Source of the DNA: DASPJR01 sp035628505
GTDB lineage: Bacteria; Planctomycetota; SZUA-567; H5-PLA8
Direction of reading: 5' to 3'
DNA: 44,385 bases
Assembly: GCA_035628505.1 (NCBI GenBank)
Contig: DASPJR010000173.1
Coordinates: 1 to 44,385 of the forward strand
Shown here: positions 1 to 8,119 of the stretch, piece after piece
Layout of the letters: every line of letters begins with the position of its first letter
Numbering within the stretch: position 1 is the first letter of the stretch
Notes under the pieces: model-generated
What the model was told of the DNA's origin: nothing
Seen by the model: only the letters and a program-made list of their open reading frames with translations
Database searches by the model: none
Made by a program: the position numbers and the translations under genes

Positions 1-28
1 GTATGGGCGGTTTCTGCGGTCCAGCCAT
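1..28 (-). CDS. possible 5' end of a gene running off the window
   Basis: Reading the minus strand past the smc terminator, an AGGAG sequence is followed after about ten bases by ATG, then nine codons (MAGPQKPPI) before the window ends. A TACAAT hexamer lies about 45 bases upstream and could be a -10 box. An alternative ATG eight bases further upstream, in another frame, directly abuts the AGGAG and is less likely. With nine codons no family can be named and coding status is not certain. Confidence 0.3.
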
Positions 29-85
29 CAGCGCTCATCTCCTGAGTCCGCGCCCGATTGTAACGGAAGCGATTTCAGCCGCACG

Positions 86-116
86 TTAAAAAGCAGAGCG
101 GCCTTTTGGCCGCTCT
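86..116 (-). terminator. Rho-independent terminator of smc
   Basis: A perfect 9-bp stem (AGAGCGGCC / GGCCGCTCT, arms 95-103 and 108-116) closes a 4-base loop. On the minus strand it is followed by GC and five T. It lies about 28 bases after the smc stop codon, so it should end smc transcription. Confidence 0.85.
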
Positions 117-143
117 CCGTATCACTCTATTTTTGTTCCAGCA

Positions 144-3100
144 TCACTCCCCGCCAACCGCCTGCTCCTGCCGCGCTTCGACTGGCGCCTCCGCCTCGGC
201 TTCGATCAGCGGCACGGCTTCGACGTTCTCCACCGGTTCGGCGGGCTTGGCCGCTTCGGCCTGGGCCTGCGCGTTCTTGCGGGCTTCCTCGGCGGCGCGG
301 TTGATCTCGTCCATCGGCAGGTGCTTTTCGATTTCAGAGAACTTGATCGCGATGCGCTTGCTCACGCCCGGCTCGGGCATCGTGATGCCGTAGAGCACGT
401 CGGCGTAGCTCATCGTCTTCTTGTTGTGCGTGATCACCACGAACTGGCTCTGGTCCATGAACTCGCGCACGATCACGTTGAAGCGGTCCACGTTGGCTTC
501 GTCGAGCGGCGCGTCGACTTCGTCGAGGATACAGAACGGCGCCGGGCGCGAGCGGAAAATCGCAAAGAGCAGCGCGATCATCGTCATCGTCTTTTCACCG
601 CCGGAGAGGAGCATCACGCTGCGCGGTTCCTTGCCCGGAGGCCGCGCGATGATCTCGATGCCGGCTTCGAGAATGTCTTCGCCTTCCTCGAGAACGATGT
701 CGGCTTTGCCGCCGCCGAACAGCTTGCGGAAGATTTCGTTGAAGTGAACTTTGACCGCGTCGAAGGTCTCCTGAAAGAGGCTGCGGCTGCGGCGGTTGAT
801 GCGCGCGATGACGTCGCGCAGGCTGGCGCGCGCCGATTCGAGATCCTCGAACTGAACTTTCAGGAAGCCGAAGCGCTTTTCGAGTTCCTGCTGCTCCTCG
901 AGCGCGTACATGTTCACCGCGCCCAGACGCGCCAGCTTTTCTTCGAGCTCGCGCACCGCTTCGAGCGCCTCGGCCGGAACTTCAGGCGGGCCGCCGCGCG
1001 CGGTGAGCTCGCTCATCGCGTCGATCTGGAACTCGCTGCGCGCCTGCTCGACCTTGCCTTCCAGGCGCACGCGCAGATTAACTTCCTTCTCACGCACGAG
1101 CGACAACTCTTCGCGCGCCTTCTCAAGTTCCGTGGCAATTTCGCGCTCGCGGCCGCGCGCGTTTTCGAATTCCAGGCGCGCCGCTTCTTTCTGCTCCTGC
1201 AGCCCCGTCGTCTGCATTTCGTAGATCGCAAGCAAGTCCACCAGTTCGTTGCGCGCGCGATCTTTCTCGGACAGGTTCGTGACCGCCATCGCACAGCGTT
1301 CCTGCAGCGCTTCGCCGCGCATGCGCTCGCGCTCCGATTCGTCACGCCGTTCTGCGAACTGCGCCGAGAGCGACTGCGCCTCGCGGTCGAGCGCACTCAC
1401 GCGTTCGCGCCACGTTGCACATTCGCGTTCGATGTCGGCAAGCTGCTGGCGCATGGCCGTGAGCGCCGCTTCGCGCTCGGCCAGCGCTGCTTCGTGATTT
1501 GAAACGACCGCCGCAGATTCGGCCTCGGCTGTCTTGCAGACTTCGAGCTGGCTGCGCATTTCCAGCACGCGCTCGACGTGCGCCGTGCGCTCGGCCTCGA
1601 GTTCGTGAATTTCGCGCACAGCGAGGTCTTTCTCTTCCGCGCTGCGTGACTCCTCGCGCTCAATCGCCGCGAGCATGCTCTTGAGTTCCGTGTGCGTGTG
1701 CGACAGGGCGCTCACGTCGCTGCGCAGGCGCTCTTCGTCGCGGGCGATCTTCTGCGCGCGCTTTTCCAGGAACGCATTGCGCTCGGCGAGCCCTTCAATG
1801 CGAAGCTGCAGTTCGTCCATCTGCACATGCAACCGGGCGATCTCGTTCTTCCGTCCGATGAGGCCCAGGCGCTGCGGCTTGTAGCGGCCGCCGCTGATGC
1901 AGCCGGTGCTCTCAAACACTTCGCCCGTCAGGCTCACGCGCGTCCAGCCGCTCGAACCTTTGTCATTCTCGAACGACTCCGCCGCGTTCTGCGCCGAGTC
2001 GAAGATCAGCACATCGCCGAGCAGCGCGTGTGCGATCGGCTTGTACTTTTCGTCGCAGGAGATCAGATCCGCCGCGCAGCCCAGGCAGCCGGTGGCGCCC
2101 AGCACACCGCGCTCGCGCTTGAGCGACATCGCGCGCGCAAAAACCACAGCTTCGGCGCGGTCGAGCGGCAGGAAGGTCGCGCGACCCTGCTCGGTTTCGG
2201 CCAGCTTCGCCGACAGCACCTGCGCCGCGTGCGCCGATTCGACGACGATCGTTTCAATGTGGCTGCCGAGCGCCGCTTCGATGGCATGCTCCAGCCGCGG
2301 ATCGACGCCAAGGCAATCAGCGACGAGGCCGTGAATATCATTGGCGAGGCCGAGCTCGACGCGCAGATGCGTCAGCACCGCGCGCGCGCCGGGCGAGAGG
2401 CCTTCGCCGCTTTCGCGCAGGCCTTCAAGCGCCGTTAAACGCGAGCGGCGATTCTCGAGCTCGCGCTGCAGTTCCTGCGTCGTGCGCGTAATGCGGCTGA
2501 TGTCTTCTTCGGTGCGCGCCTGCAGCGTGCGCAGGCCGCTCTGCTCGGTTTCGAGCAGCTCGCGGCGGTTGGTCACCTCCTTGATGCGGCCGCGCACTTC
2601 TTCGGATTCAGCCTGCGCGAAGCGGAGCTGGTCCTCAGCCTTGGTCATCTGCGCGTGACTCTTGCGCACGCGGTATTCAAGCGAATTCAGTTCCGCTTCG
2701 GCGCGCACGAGCGTGTCCTGCAGCTGCGAACGGCGGCCGAGCGCATCGATTGCAGCCTTGCGTGCCGCTTCGAGCTGGCGCACGAGCTCCTCGCGCGCGT
2801 TCTGTTCGGTCGAAACGTTCTGCGACAGAGCCGCAGCCTGCTCGCCGCTGGCTTTCAAATTGTCCTGAGCGCGCGAGCCATCCAGCTCCACGCGTTCGCG
2901 TTCCTGCGCGATCGCCGCCGCGCGGTCTCCGGCTGCCGCCGACGCTGCGCGGGCACGCTCGGCTTCCGCGGTCAGCTCATCGATGGAGCGCCGTTCGGCT
3001 TCGATCTCGGCTTCGATACGCTGCAGTCTGCCGCGCGCTTCGGAGAGTTCGTTCTGTGCATTGCCGAGCTGAACGTCGAGCTCGCCCATGCGCGTCTGCG

Positions 3101-3914
3101 TGTCGGCGGTCGTCGCCTGCGCTTTTGCAATTTCTTCACTCAGCGCGGTGGCACGCTCAGTGGCCAGGTTCAAGCTGGCGACGACTTCGCGCAGTGACGC
3201 TTCGCTCACGAAGGCTTCATGCAGAAGGATGTCGAGCTTGGTCTGGCGCAGCTTGTCGGAGATGTCCTTTGCCTTGCGCGCTTTTTCGGCCTGGCGCGTG
3301 ACGGTCTTCAGGTTGCGCTCGACTTCGCCGAGCAGATCGTTCAGGCGCGCGAGATTCTGTTCGACACGCTCGAGCTTGCGCATTGCGATTTTCTTGCGCT
3401 CTTTGTACTTGTGAATGCCGGCCGCTTCTTCAAACAGGATGCGGCGGTCTTTGCTATTCGCTTCCAGCAGCGCGGCGATGCGGCCCTGCTCGATCACCGA
3501 GTAGCTCGACGTGCCGATGCCCGTATCCCAGAAGAGCTCCCGGACATCACGCAGGCGGCAGAGCGCCTTGTTGATCAGGTATTCGCTTTCGCCCGAGCGG
3601 AACAGGCGGCGCGTGACGGAGACTTCCGGCGCGGCCAGCGGCAGTTTTCCGGAAGTATTGTCAAACGTCAGCGTCACTTCGGCGACATTGAGCTGCTTGC
3701 GGTTGCCCGAGCCGTTGAAGATGACGTCGAGCATTTCGCCGCCACGCAGCGACTTGGCGGATTGCTCGCCGAGCACCCATTTCACGGCATCGACGACGTT
3801 CGACTTTCCGCAGCCGTTGGGGCCGACGAAACACGTGACGCCGGGCTCAAAATCGAAGATGACCTTGTCAGCGAAAGATTTGAAGCCGAAGGCTTCCAGA
3901 CGTTTGAGATGCAT
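144..3914 (-). CDS. smc: chromosome segregation protein SMC
   Basis: 1256-residue SMC ATPase, which forms the coiled-coil dimer that compacts and segregates the chromosome. The N-terminus MHLKRLEAFGFKSFADK is typical. The Walker A motif GPNGCGKSN is at about residues 31-39, and long coiled coils flank a hinge around residues 510-670 (LANDIHGLVADCLGVD). The C-terminal head carries the ABC signature LLSGGEK and Walker B ILDEVDAPLDEANV. About 60 residues of Ala/Glu-rich tail follow the head, longer than usual. The frame stays open another 45 codons upstream, but ATG at 3914 has GGAG eight bases upstream and starts exactly at the family N-terminus. The gene is followed by its own terminator and stands alone. 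Confidence 0.97.
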   Translation of the reverse strand: MHLKRLEAFGFKSFADKVIFDFEPGVTCFVGPNGCGKSNVVDAVKWVLGEQSAKSLRGGEMLDVIFNGSGNRKQLNVAEVTLTFDNTSGKLPLAAPEVSVTRRLFRSGESEYLINKALCRLRDVRELFWDTGIGTSSYSVIEQGRIAALLEANSKDRRILFEEAAGIHKYKERKKIAMRKLERVEQNLARLNDLLGEVERNLKTVTRQAEKARKAKDISDKLRQTKLDILLHEAFVSEASLREVVASLNLATERATALSEEIAKAQATTADTQTRMGELDVQLGNAQNELSEARGRLQRIEAEIEAERRSIDELTAEAERARAASAAAGDRAAAIAQERERVELDGSRAQDNLKASGEQAAALSQNVSTEQNAREELVRQLEAARKAAIDALGRRSQLQDTLVRAEAELNSLEYRVRKSHAQMTKAEDQLRFAQAESEEVRGRIKEVTNRRELLETEQSGLRTLQARTEEDISRITRTTQELQRELENRRSRLTALEGLRESGEGLSPGARAVLTHLRVELGLANDIHGLVADCLGVDPRLEHAIEAALGSHIETIVVESAHAAQVLSAKLAETEQGRATFLPLDRAEAVVFARAMSLKRERGVLGATGCLGCAADLISCDEKYKPIAHALLGDVLIFDSAQNAAESFENDKGSSGWTRVSLTGEVFESTGCISGGRYKPQRLGLIGRKNEIARLHVQMDELQLRIEGLAERNAFLEKRAQKIARDEERLRSDVSALSHTHTELKSMLAAIEREESRSAEEKDLAVREIHELEAERTAHVERVLEMRSQLEVCKTAEAESAAVVSNHEAALAEREAALTAMRQQLADIERECATWRERVSALDREAQSLSAQFAERRDESERERMRGEALQERCAMAVTNLSEKDRARNELVDLLAIYEMQTTGLQEQKEAARLEFENARGREREIATELEKAREELSLVREKEVNLRVRLEGKVEQARSEFQIDAMSELTARGGPPEVPAEALEAVRELEEKLARLGAVNMYALEEQQELEKRFGFLKVQFEDLESARASLRDVIARINRRSRSLFQETFDAVKVHFNEIFRKLFGGGKADIVLEEGEDILEAGIEIIARPPGKEPRSVMLLSGGEKTMTMIALLFAIFRSRPAPFCILDEVDAPLDEANVDRFNVIVREFMDQSQFVVITHNKKTMSYADVLYGITMPEPGVSKRIAIKFSEIEKHLPMDEINRAAEEARKNAQAQAEAAKPAEPVENVEAVPLIEAEAEAPVEARQEQAVGGE

Positions 3915-4304
3915 TTCAACTGCTCCGGGACGGGCTCCCCCCCACCCCGGGGACACATGGATTAAAGTTTCCGGAATCTCTGGCCGAAGTAGATAACGGC
4001 TCAGTCCGGCTACTCGCGCTGCACGCTGCGGCGCTCCACGTGTCTCCACCTGCTAAGGAGACCCATTGTCGTCTTTTATATCGAGCAAGGCAAGGGGGTA
4101 ACTGAAGCGAAATTTGACCTTAAAGTGGTGGAAAAATAACAGCCGGGCTGGCTCACGCAAAGGCGCGGATGAGCTCACGCAAAGGCGCAAAGACGCGAAG
4201 GTTCTATGCACCGCGGAGACGCGGAGATTTTATGAAGGCGGGTTTAGGCGAGTGTTATTTTTCGGTGAGCGAAGACGGGCCTGCTCATAAGGTGGCTTCT
4301 TAAC
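3915..4304. other. gene-free spacer upstream of smc
   Basis: This 390-bp spacer holds the smc leader and a repeat block at 4151-4231. The open frame over 3915-4049 continues smc upstream of its likely start and is not read as coding. A TATAAA-like sequence lies near 4077-4082 on the minus strand, with no good -35 box. No other gene is visible. Confidence 0.5.
4151..4231. repeat. short-word repeat block (ACGCAAAGRCGC family)
   Basis: GCTCACGCAAAGGCGC occurs twice (4151-4166 and 4173-4188). It is followed by AAAGACGCGAAGG and then CCGCGGAGACGCGGAG. Related words recur at 6294-6338, inside the tail of the HTH gene, and near 28804-28817. The word structure is visible directly; function is unknown. 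Confidence 0.7.
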
Positions 4305-4667
4305 TTATAATAGTAGCTTCTCCAGCTCCTCAAATGTGTCCACAATAACTTTTCGACGCTCTGCATTAAATTCTTCAGAACCATTAGCAGTGTGGAATGT
4401 TGCATCGAAAACCTTTAAATATTTTTGTTTCCACCGCTGTACGGTCTCCGAGGTTACTCCTGACGCACTAAAGCCAAGCCGTCGGGCCAAAATTGTAAGA
4501 ACCTCAACGGCGGGCATTAAGACCGCTTCACCATCTTCATCCCATTCGCAGGCTACTGGATCTGCAAGTATTGCCTCGATTCGCTGAGCCATTGGATTTA
4601 AGACCTCATGTTGCACCCAATTCAATGCGTAATCAGAATCGAAATTCCCTGGACCCCACGTTCCCAT
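4305..4667 (-). CDS. DUF4259 domain protein
   Basis: A 120-residue soluble protein opening with MGTWGPGNFDSDYALNWV, the signature start of the DUF4259 family, whose function is unknown. The remainder is mostly helical. ATG at 4667 has GGGAGG about four bases upstream; a GTG four codons earlier is possible but less like the family. It lies 30 bases downstream of the small membrane-protein gene on the same strand and probably shares its transcript. Codon use is visibly richer in A/T than smc or ispH, suggesting recent acquisition (inference). Confidence 0.75.
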   Translation of the reverse strand: MGTWGPGNFDSDYALNWVQHEVLNPMAQRIEAILADPVACEWDEDGEAVLMPAVEVLTILARRLGFSASGVTSETVQRWKQKYLKVFDATFHTANGSEEFNAERRKVIVDTFEELEKLLL

Positions 4668-4697
4668 CCGGCCTCCCACAGCGGAACAAGAAGCGAA

Positions 4698-4937
4698 TCA
4701 TTTCCGCTCAATCGACTGAGACTTTCTAAAAAGAACGCCAGCCAAACAGTAGTCCCAAGAAATATGTGCGGCGAAGAGTACGTTTACGGCTAACACTCCT
4801 AGTCCTATCCAAATCTCAATTATTGTGCGGCGAGTCCCTCGATTCCAAACGTCCAACGCATCAGGGAAAAACAAGTACGCCCCAATAAGTAAGAGGAGAA
4901 CACACAAGCACATCCATGCTGCTTTAGCTAGCTTCAT
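4698..4937 (-). CDS. small two-helix membrane protein
   Basis: A 79-residue protein with two hydrophobic segments, at about residues 7-24 and 42-60, and a basic C-terminus (FRKSQSIERK). No family is recognised. A TATGAT sequence ends about 11 bases before the ATG and may be a -10 box, which would leave a very short leader; there is no clear Shine-Dalgarno sequence. It is followed closely by the DUF4259 gene. Base composition is A/T-richer than the surroundings. Confidence 0.6.
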   Translation of the reverse strand: MKLAKAAWMCLCVLLLLIGAYLFFPDALDVWNRGTRRTIIEIWIGLGVLAVNVLFAAHISWDYCLAGVLFRKSQSIERK

Positions 4938-5287
4938 TTCTCTAGCTTATCATACCGACTCTGCCACAAAGACCGTTCGGCTTTTCTTCGAAATTTATTA
5001 GGTTTCCATTTGCCAATGCTGAGCCCGCATGGTAGGGTTGAGTACGGTATGTACTTCCGGGCCTGATTGAGATCCTATACTCCGGTCCGCCCGTTCGCGG
5101 CGGCGGGGAAAACCAATCGGGTTCCGCGCTCCGAAACGGCCATTTTTCACCACAGAGATCACAGAGCTCACAGAGAACTGCTTTTGGGGTTCACTGTTGA
5201 GCATGGTTTTTCGCCTGTTCAAGCTCCTCTGTGTTCTCTGTGATCTCTGTGGTGAGAAAATCCGTTCGGACAGTCCGAAAGGATCGT
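4938..5287. other. gene-free spacer with inverted-repeat pair
   Basis: This 350-bp spacer lies between two divergent genes. It contains the CACAGAG inverted repeat described separately. A 74-codon frame on the minus strand (4998-5222) consists largely of repeat sequence and lacks a ribosome-binding site, so it is not called. Promoters for both flanking genes should lie here, but none is convincing. Confidence 0.5.
5143..5260. repeat. CACAGAG-word inverted repeat
   Basis: The left arm (about 5147-5177) reads TCACCACAGAGATCACAGAG followed by another CACAGAG. The right arm (about 5225-5255) is nearly its reverse complement, including the outer T/A run. About 47 bases separate the arms. Each arm is built from the word CACAGAG repeated every 8-10 bases, so the element could form a long hairpin. 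The right arm ends about 30 bases before the HTH gene start. Confidence 0.8.
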
Positions 5288-6376
5288 ATGAACACTCACC
5301 CTCTTCAGGAGGCCGCGCTTTCGGCGGGGCTCGAGAACTTCTTTCAGACGCGCGTGCAGATGGCGCAGGAATTCAAGCTGCGCATGGCCGCCGAAGACGA
5401 CATCTGCCGCAAGATCCAGAACAATCCCGAGGCCCTCCGCAGCAACGAACGCAAGCGCCAGGAGATCGCGGAGAACCTCTGGGTTCTGCCCGTGCCCGTG
5501 TGGCAGCAGATGAGCGGGCTCTATAAGGGCTGTCAGGATGTCGATTCGCCCAATGAGCGCGCCGCCTTGCTTCGCAAGTTTATGGAGAGCGTCGAGAGGC
5601 TGATCCGGTACGAACTGAAGCATGCAAACAGTGGTGGCGGGGACACTCCTGTCCCCGGGAGGGCTGCATCGCCTGCAGAGGAGACAACCTGCGCACAGGA
5701 TCGTTCTCACCCCGACAGGAGTGTCGGGGCCACCTGCACGAGCGAGTGTGACTCCGGCTCACAGCCGGGCACGAGTATGAAGTCCATCTTTACCAGCGGC
5801 CGCCGCTCGGTTCAGTGGACGCCCATTCCGGCAATCTGCGTTTATCTGGAGATCTCGCAGCGGCACCTGTCGGCGCTATGCAAGGAAATCAATGGGCTGG
5901 CCATCGAGCAGCTCGTCGATCGCATCAAGGCCGAGAGCCTGCGCACCTCCTTTAAGGAGAGGCTCAAGGAATTTGTGCTGAAGTGGTTTACGTTCAGGCG
6001 CGAGCGCCGGCGGGACGCCGGCGGGCCCAGTGAGAACGCCCGGCGCGACGGTGATCCGAGTGCGACGACGGCACAGGAGATTTATACAGCTCTGAAAAAG
6101 AGCCGCCGCGAAGGATTCTTCCACCGGGCGACGTGGGCTCTCGAACTCGGCTTCAGCTCATACCAGAGACTCTTCCGCGCCAGTTTGCTTGAAGAGCGCA
6201 GGACGCCGCATGAGCTCGAGCTGGCCATCATCGAAAGCCTCATCCCCAACGACGCACCGTGCGTTCATGGACAGAATCGCGACGACGGAGAGCGCTCACG
6301 CAAAGACCCAGAGACGCAAAGAACGGAAGAAGTTAAGGGGTCGCTTCCGGTGCCGAATGGAGCATCGGCGGGGTAA
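5288..6376 (+). CDS. AraC-like HTH protein with embedded repeat segments
   Basis: A 362-residue soluble protein. Two segments resemble AraC-type helix-turn-helix units: around residue 181 (YLEISQRHLSALCKEI) and around 283 (LGFSSYQRLFRASLLEE). This suggests a DNA-binding regulator, but no close family is recognised. ATG at 5288 follows GAAAGGA; upstream codons lie in the CACAGAG repeat. Three stretches look repeat-derived: residues about 116-149 (Gly/Pro/Ser/Thr-rich, from a palindrome pair), about 240-248 (RERRRDAGG) and about 336-351 (RSRKDPETQRTEE). All keep the frame open. The gene may be functional with tolerated insertions or may be decaying. Confidence 0.65.
   Translation: MNTHPLQEAALSAGLENFFQTRVQMAQEFKLRMAAEDDICRKIQNNPEALRSNERKRQEIAENLWVLPVPVWQQMSGLYKGCQDVDSPNERAALLRKFMESVERLIRYELKHANSGGGDTPVPGRAASPAEETTCAQDRSHPDRSVGATCTSECDSGSQPGTSMKSIFTSGRRSVQWTPIPAICVYLEISQRHLSALCKEINGLAIEQLVDRIKAESLRTSFKERLKEFVLKWFTFRRERRRDAGGPSENARRDGDPSATTAQEIYTALKKSRREGFFHRATWALELGFSSYQRLFRASLLEERRTPHELELAIIESLIPNDAPCVHGQNRDDGERSRKDPETQRTEEVKGSLPVPNGASAG
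5634..5734. repeat. paired GC palindromes inside the HTH gene
   Basis: GGTGGCGGGGACACTCCTG begins a module whose core GGGGACA-CTCC-TGTCCCC is itself a hairpin. About 45 bases later comes the mirror module, core CCCCGACA-GGAG-TGTCGGGG, ending GCCACC. Each module is palindromic, and together they form an inverted pair. The element lies wholly within an open reading frame. Confidence 0.75.
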
Positions 6377-6786
6377 TGATTCTCCCAAGCTGGGTCGCCG
6401 TGCCGTTGTGCCACGCCACGTCGTGGTGTGCGAAACGCGCGGGCACCAGAGATGACTCTGCATTGCAAGAGTTTCAGCGCACCACTATGTGCCGTTGTGC
6501 CACATAGTGGTGTGCGAACAGCGCGGGAACCAGAGTCAACTCTGCATTGCAGGGTTTTCGGCACACCACTTCGTGGCGTGGCACAACAGAAAGGGCTACC
6601 CTGCTGAAGTGGGAGTTGGTTCCCAACGGCGTACACGGGCACAGTTAAGGGTTGAATTGCCGCGCCTCACGCGCTATCGTTATAGCTCGTTGAGACGAAT
6701 TCGGGTATACTTGCCGCGACTTAAACGCCGTGGCCGGTGCCGCATTGAATTGACGAGTCAACCGTAGCGAGGGGAGCACTACTTAA
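6377..6786. other. gene-free spacer, repeat-rich
   Basis: This 410-bp spacer upstream of ispH contains the duplicated GCCGTTGTGCCAC element (6402-6588). Nothing coding is visible. The ispH promoter should lie between about 6600 and 6770; a TATACT sequence near 6706-6711 is a candidate -10 box but lacks a good -35 partner. Confidence 0.5.
6402..6588. repeat. duplicated palindromic element (GCCGTTGTGCCAC)
   Basis: Two diverged copies of about 85-100 bases lie head to tail, starting at 6402 and 6491. Each begins GCCGTTGTGCCAC, has a small palindrome (CACATAGTGG-like), then GTGTGCGAA, CAGAG, ACTCTGCATTGCA and a CACACCAC-like end. The second copy closes with an inverted version of the start (GGCGTGGCACAAC near 6574-6586), so the unit can fold end to end. 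Confidence 0.75.
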
Positions 6787-8049
6787 ATGGGTGAATACAA
6801 CCGCAAGGGTTTCGGGCTTAAAGACGCGGTCAAACCGCTGCTGGAAGCGCAGTACTCCAGCCGCGTGGTCGATTATTTCCGCGCGAAGAATAACCAGATC
6901 ACCCGCGGCAACGTGACCATCCGCCTCGCCAAGGAATTCGGCTTCTGCTACGGCGTCGTGCGCGCGGTCGATATGGCTTACCAGACGCGCCATCAGTTCC
7001 CCGGCAAACGCATCTTCATTACGACTGAAATTATCCATAACGCGTCAGTCAATCGCCGCCTCAAAGAGATGGGGTTCATCTTCCTCTCGGGGCAGCTCAA
7101 CCAGGGCGAGACGTATGATGACATCAGCAGCGACGACGTCGTCGTGCTCCCGGCGTTCGGCGCGGCGGTGAAAGAAATTGACATGCTGCGAGCAAAGGGC
7201 TGCACGCTGGTCGATACGACCTGCGGCGCGGTGGTCAGCGTGTGGAACAACGTTCAGAAGTACGCCAAAGACCAGTACACCAGCATCATTCACGGCAAGT
7301 ACAATCACGAAGAGACGATCGCTACCAGCAGCCGTGCCGGCGGGCGGTACCTGATCGTGCGCGATCTAGACGAGGCCGACTACGCCGTCGATTACATCCT
7401 CGGCAAAGGCAACCGCGGAGAGTTCCTCAAGAAGTTCGCCAAAGCGGTCTCGCCAGGCTTCGATCCCGATACGCACCTTCAGCTCCTCGGTGTCGCCAAT
7501 CAGACCACGATGCTCTCGACCGAGTCCATCGCCATCGCCTCCCGCTTCCGTGCCGCGTTCGTGCAGAAATACGGCGAGCAGGAAACGAAGATGCGCTTCC
7601 GCATGACGGACACGATCTGCAGCGCGACGCAGGATCGGCAGGACGCGGTCAATGAGATGATGAAAGAGAAGCCGCACGTCATGATCGTCATCGGCGGCTA
7701 CAACTCGTCGAACACCACCCACCTGGTCGAGATTCCGCTGCACAACGGCGTGCCCGGCTACCACGTCGAAGAGGCCGACTGCCTGCTTTCGCGCAGTCAG
7801 ATCCGCCACCTGCCGCTGGGCGCGAAAGAAGTCACGATTCACGAGAACTGGTGGCCGAACAAGGCGCCGCTGGTGATCGGCGTGACCGCCGGCGCGAGCA
7901 CTCCCAACAATAAAATTGGCGACACCATTATGCGGCTGTTCGAGCTCTCCGGCGAAGATATCAGCGATGTTGTTGCCGAGATCGAAGCGATGGGCCCGGG
8001 CCTGCCGCCAGACATCGAAAACGCTCTGCACAGCCCGAAAGACCATTAA
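6787..8049 (+). CDS. ispH: 4-hydroxy-3-methylbut-2-enyl diphosphate reductase
   Basis: A 420-residue IspH (LytB), the last enzyme of the MEP isoprenoid pathway, converting HMBPP to IPP and DMAPP with a [4Fe-4S] cluster. Cluster cysteines are visible at C54 (FGFCYGV), C146 (DTTCGAV) and C278 (DTICSAT). Substrate-contact motifs EIIHN and HGKYNHEET are present. At 420 residues it matches the long plant/cyanobacterial-type form rather than the roughly 310-residue E. coli form; it has about 45 residues before the first motif. GGGGAG lies ten bases before the ATG. A terminator follows. Confidence 0.95.
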   Translation: MGEYNRKGFGLKDAVKPLLEAQYSSRVVDYFRAKNNQITRGNVTIRLAKEFGFCYGVVRAVDMAYQTRHQFPGKRIFITTEIIHNASVNRRLKEMGFIFLSGQLNQGETYDDISSDDVVVLPAFGAAVKEIDMLRAKGCTLVDTTCGAVVSVWNNVQKYAKDQYTSIIHGKYNHEETIATSSRAGGRYLIVRDLDEADYAVDYILGKGNRGEFLKKFAKAVSPGFDPDTHLQLLGVANQTTMLSTESIAIASRFRAAFVQKYGEQETKMRFRMTDTICSATQDRQDAVNEMMKEKPHVMIVIGGYNSSNTTHLVEIPLHNGVPGYHVEEADCLLSRSQIRHLPLGAKEVTIHENWWPNKAPLVIGVTAGASTPNNKIGDTIMRLFELSGEDISDVVAEIEAMGPGLPPDIENALHSPKDH

Positions 8050-8077
8050 AAGGCACGGAGACACGATGGACCGGCTG

Positions 8078-8103
8078 ACCCACGATGCGAGTCGTGGGTT
8101 TTT
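8078..8103 (+). terminator. Rho-independent terminator after ispH
   Basis: A perfect 8-bp stem (ACCCACGA / TCGTGGGT, arms 8078-8085 and 8092-8099) with a 6-base loop is followed by five T. It lies 29 bases after the ispH stop. Confidence 0.85.
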
Positions 8104-8119
8104 AATGAAGTGAGGACGC

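Noticed and set aside
3915..4049. 45-residue N-terminal extension of SMC
   Set aside because: ATG 3914 starts at the conserved family N-terminus and has a Shine-Dalgarno; the extension has no SMC resemblance.
4998..5222. 74-codon minus-strand frame in the CACAGAG repeat spacer
   Set aside because: Largely repeat sequence, no ribosome-binding site, no family resemblance.
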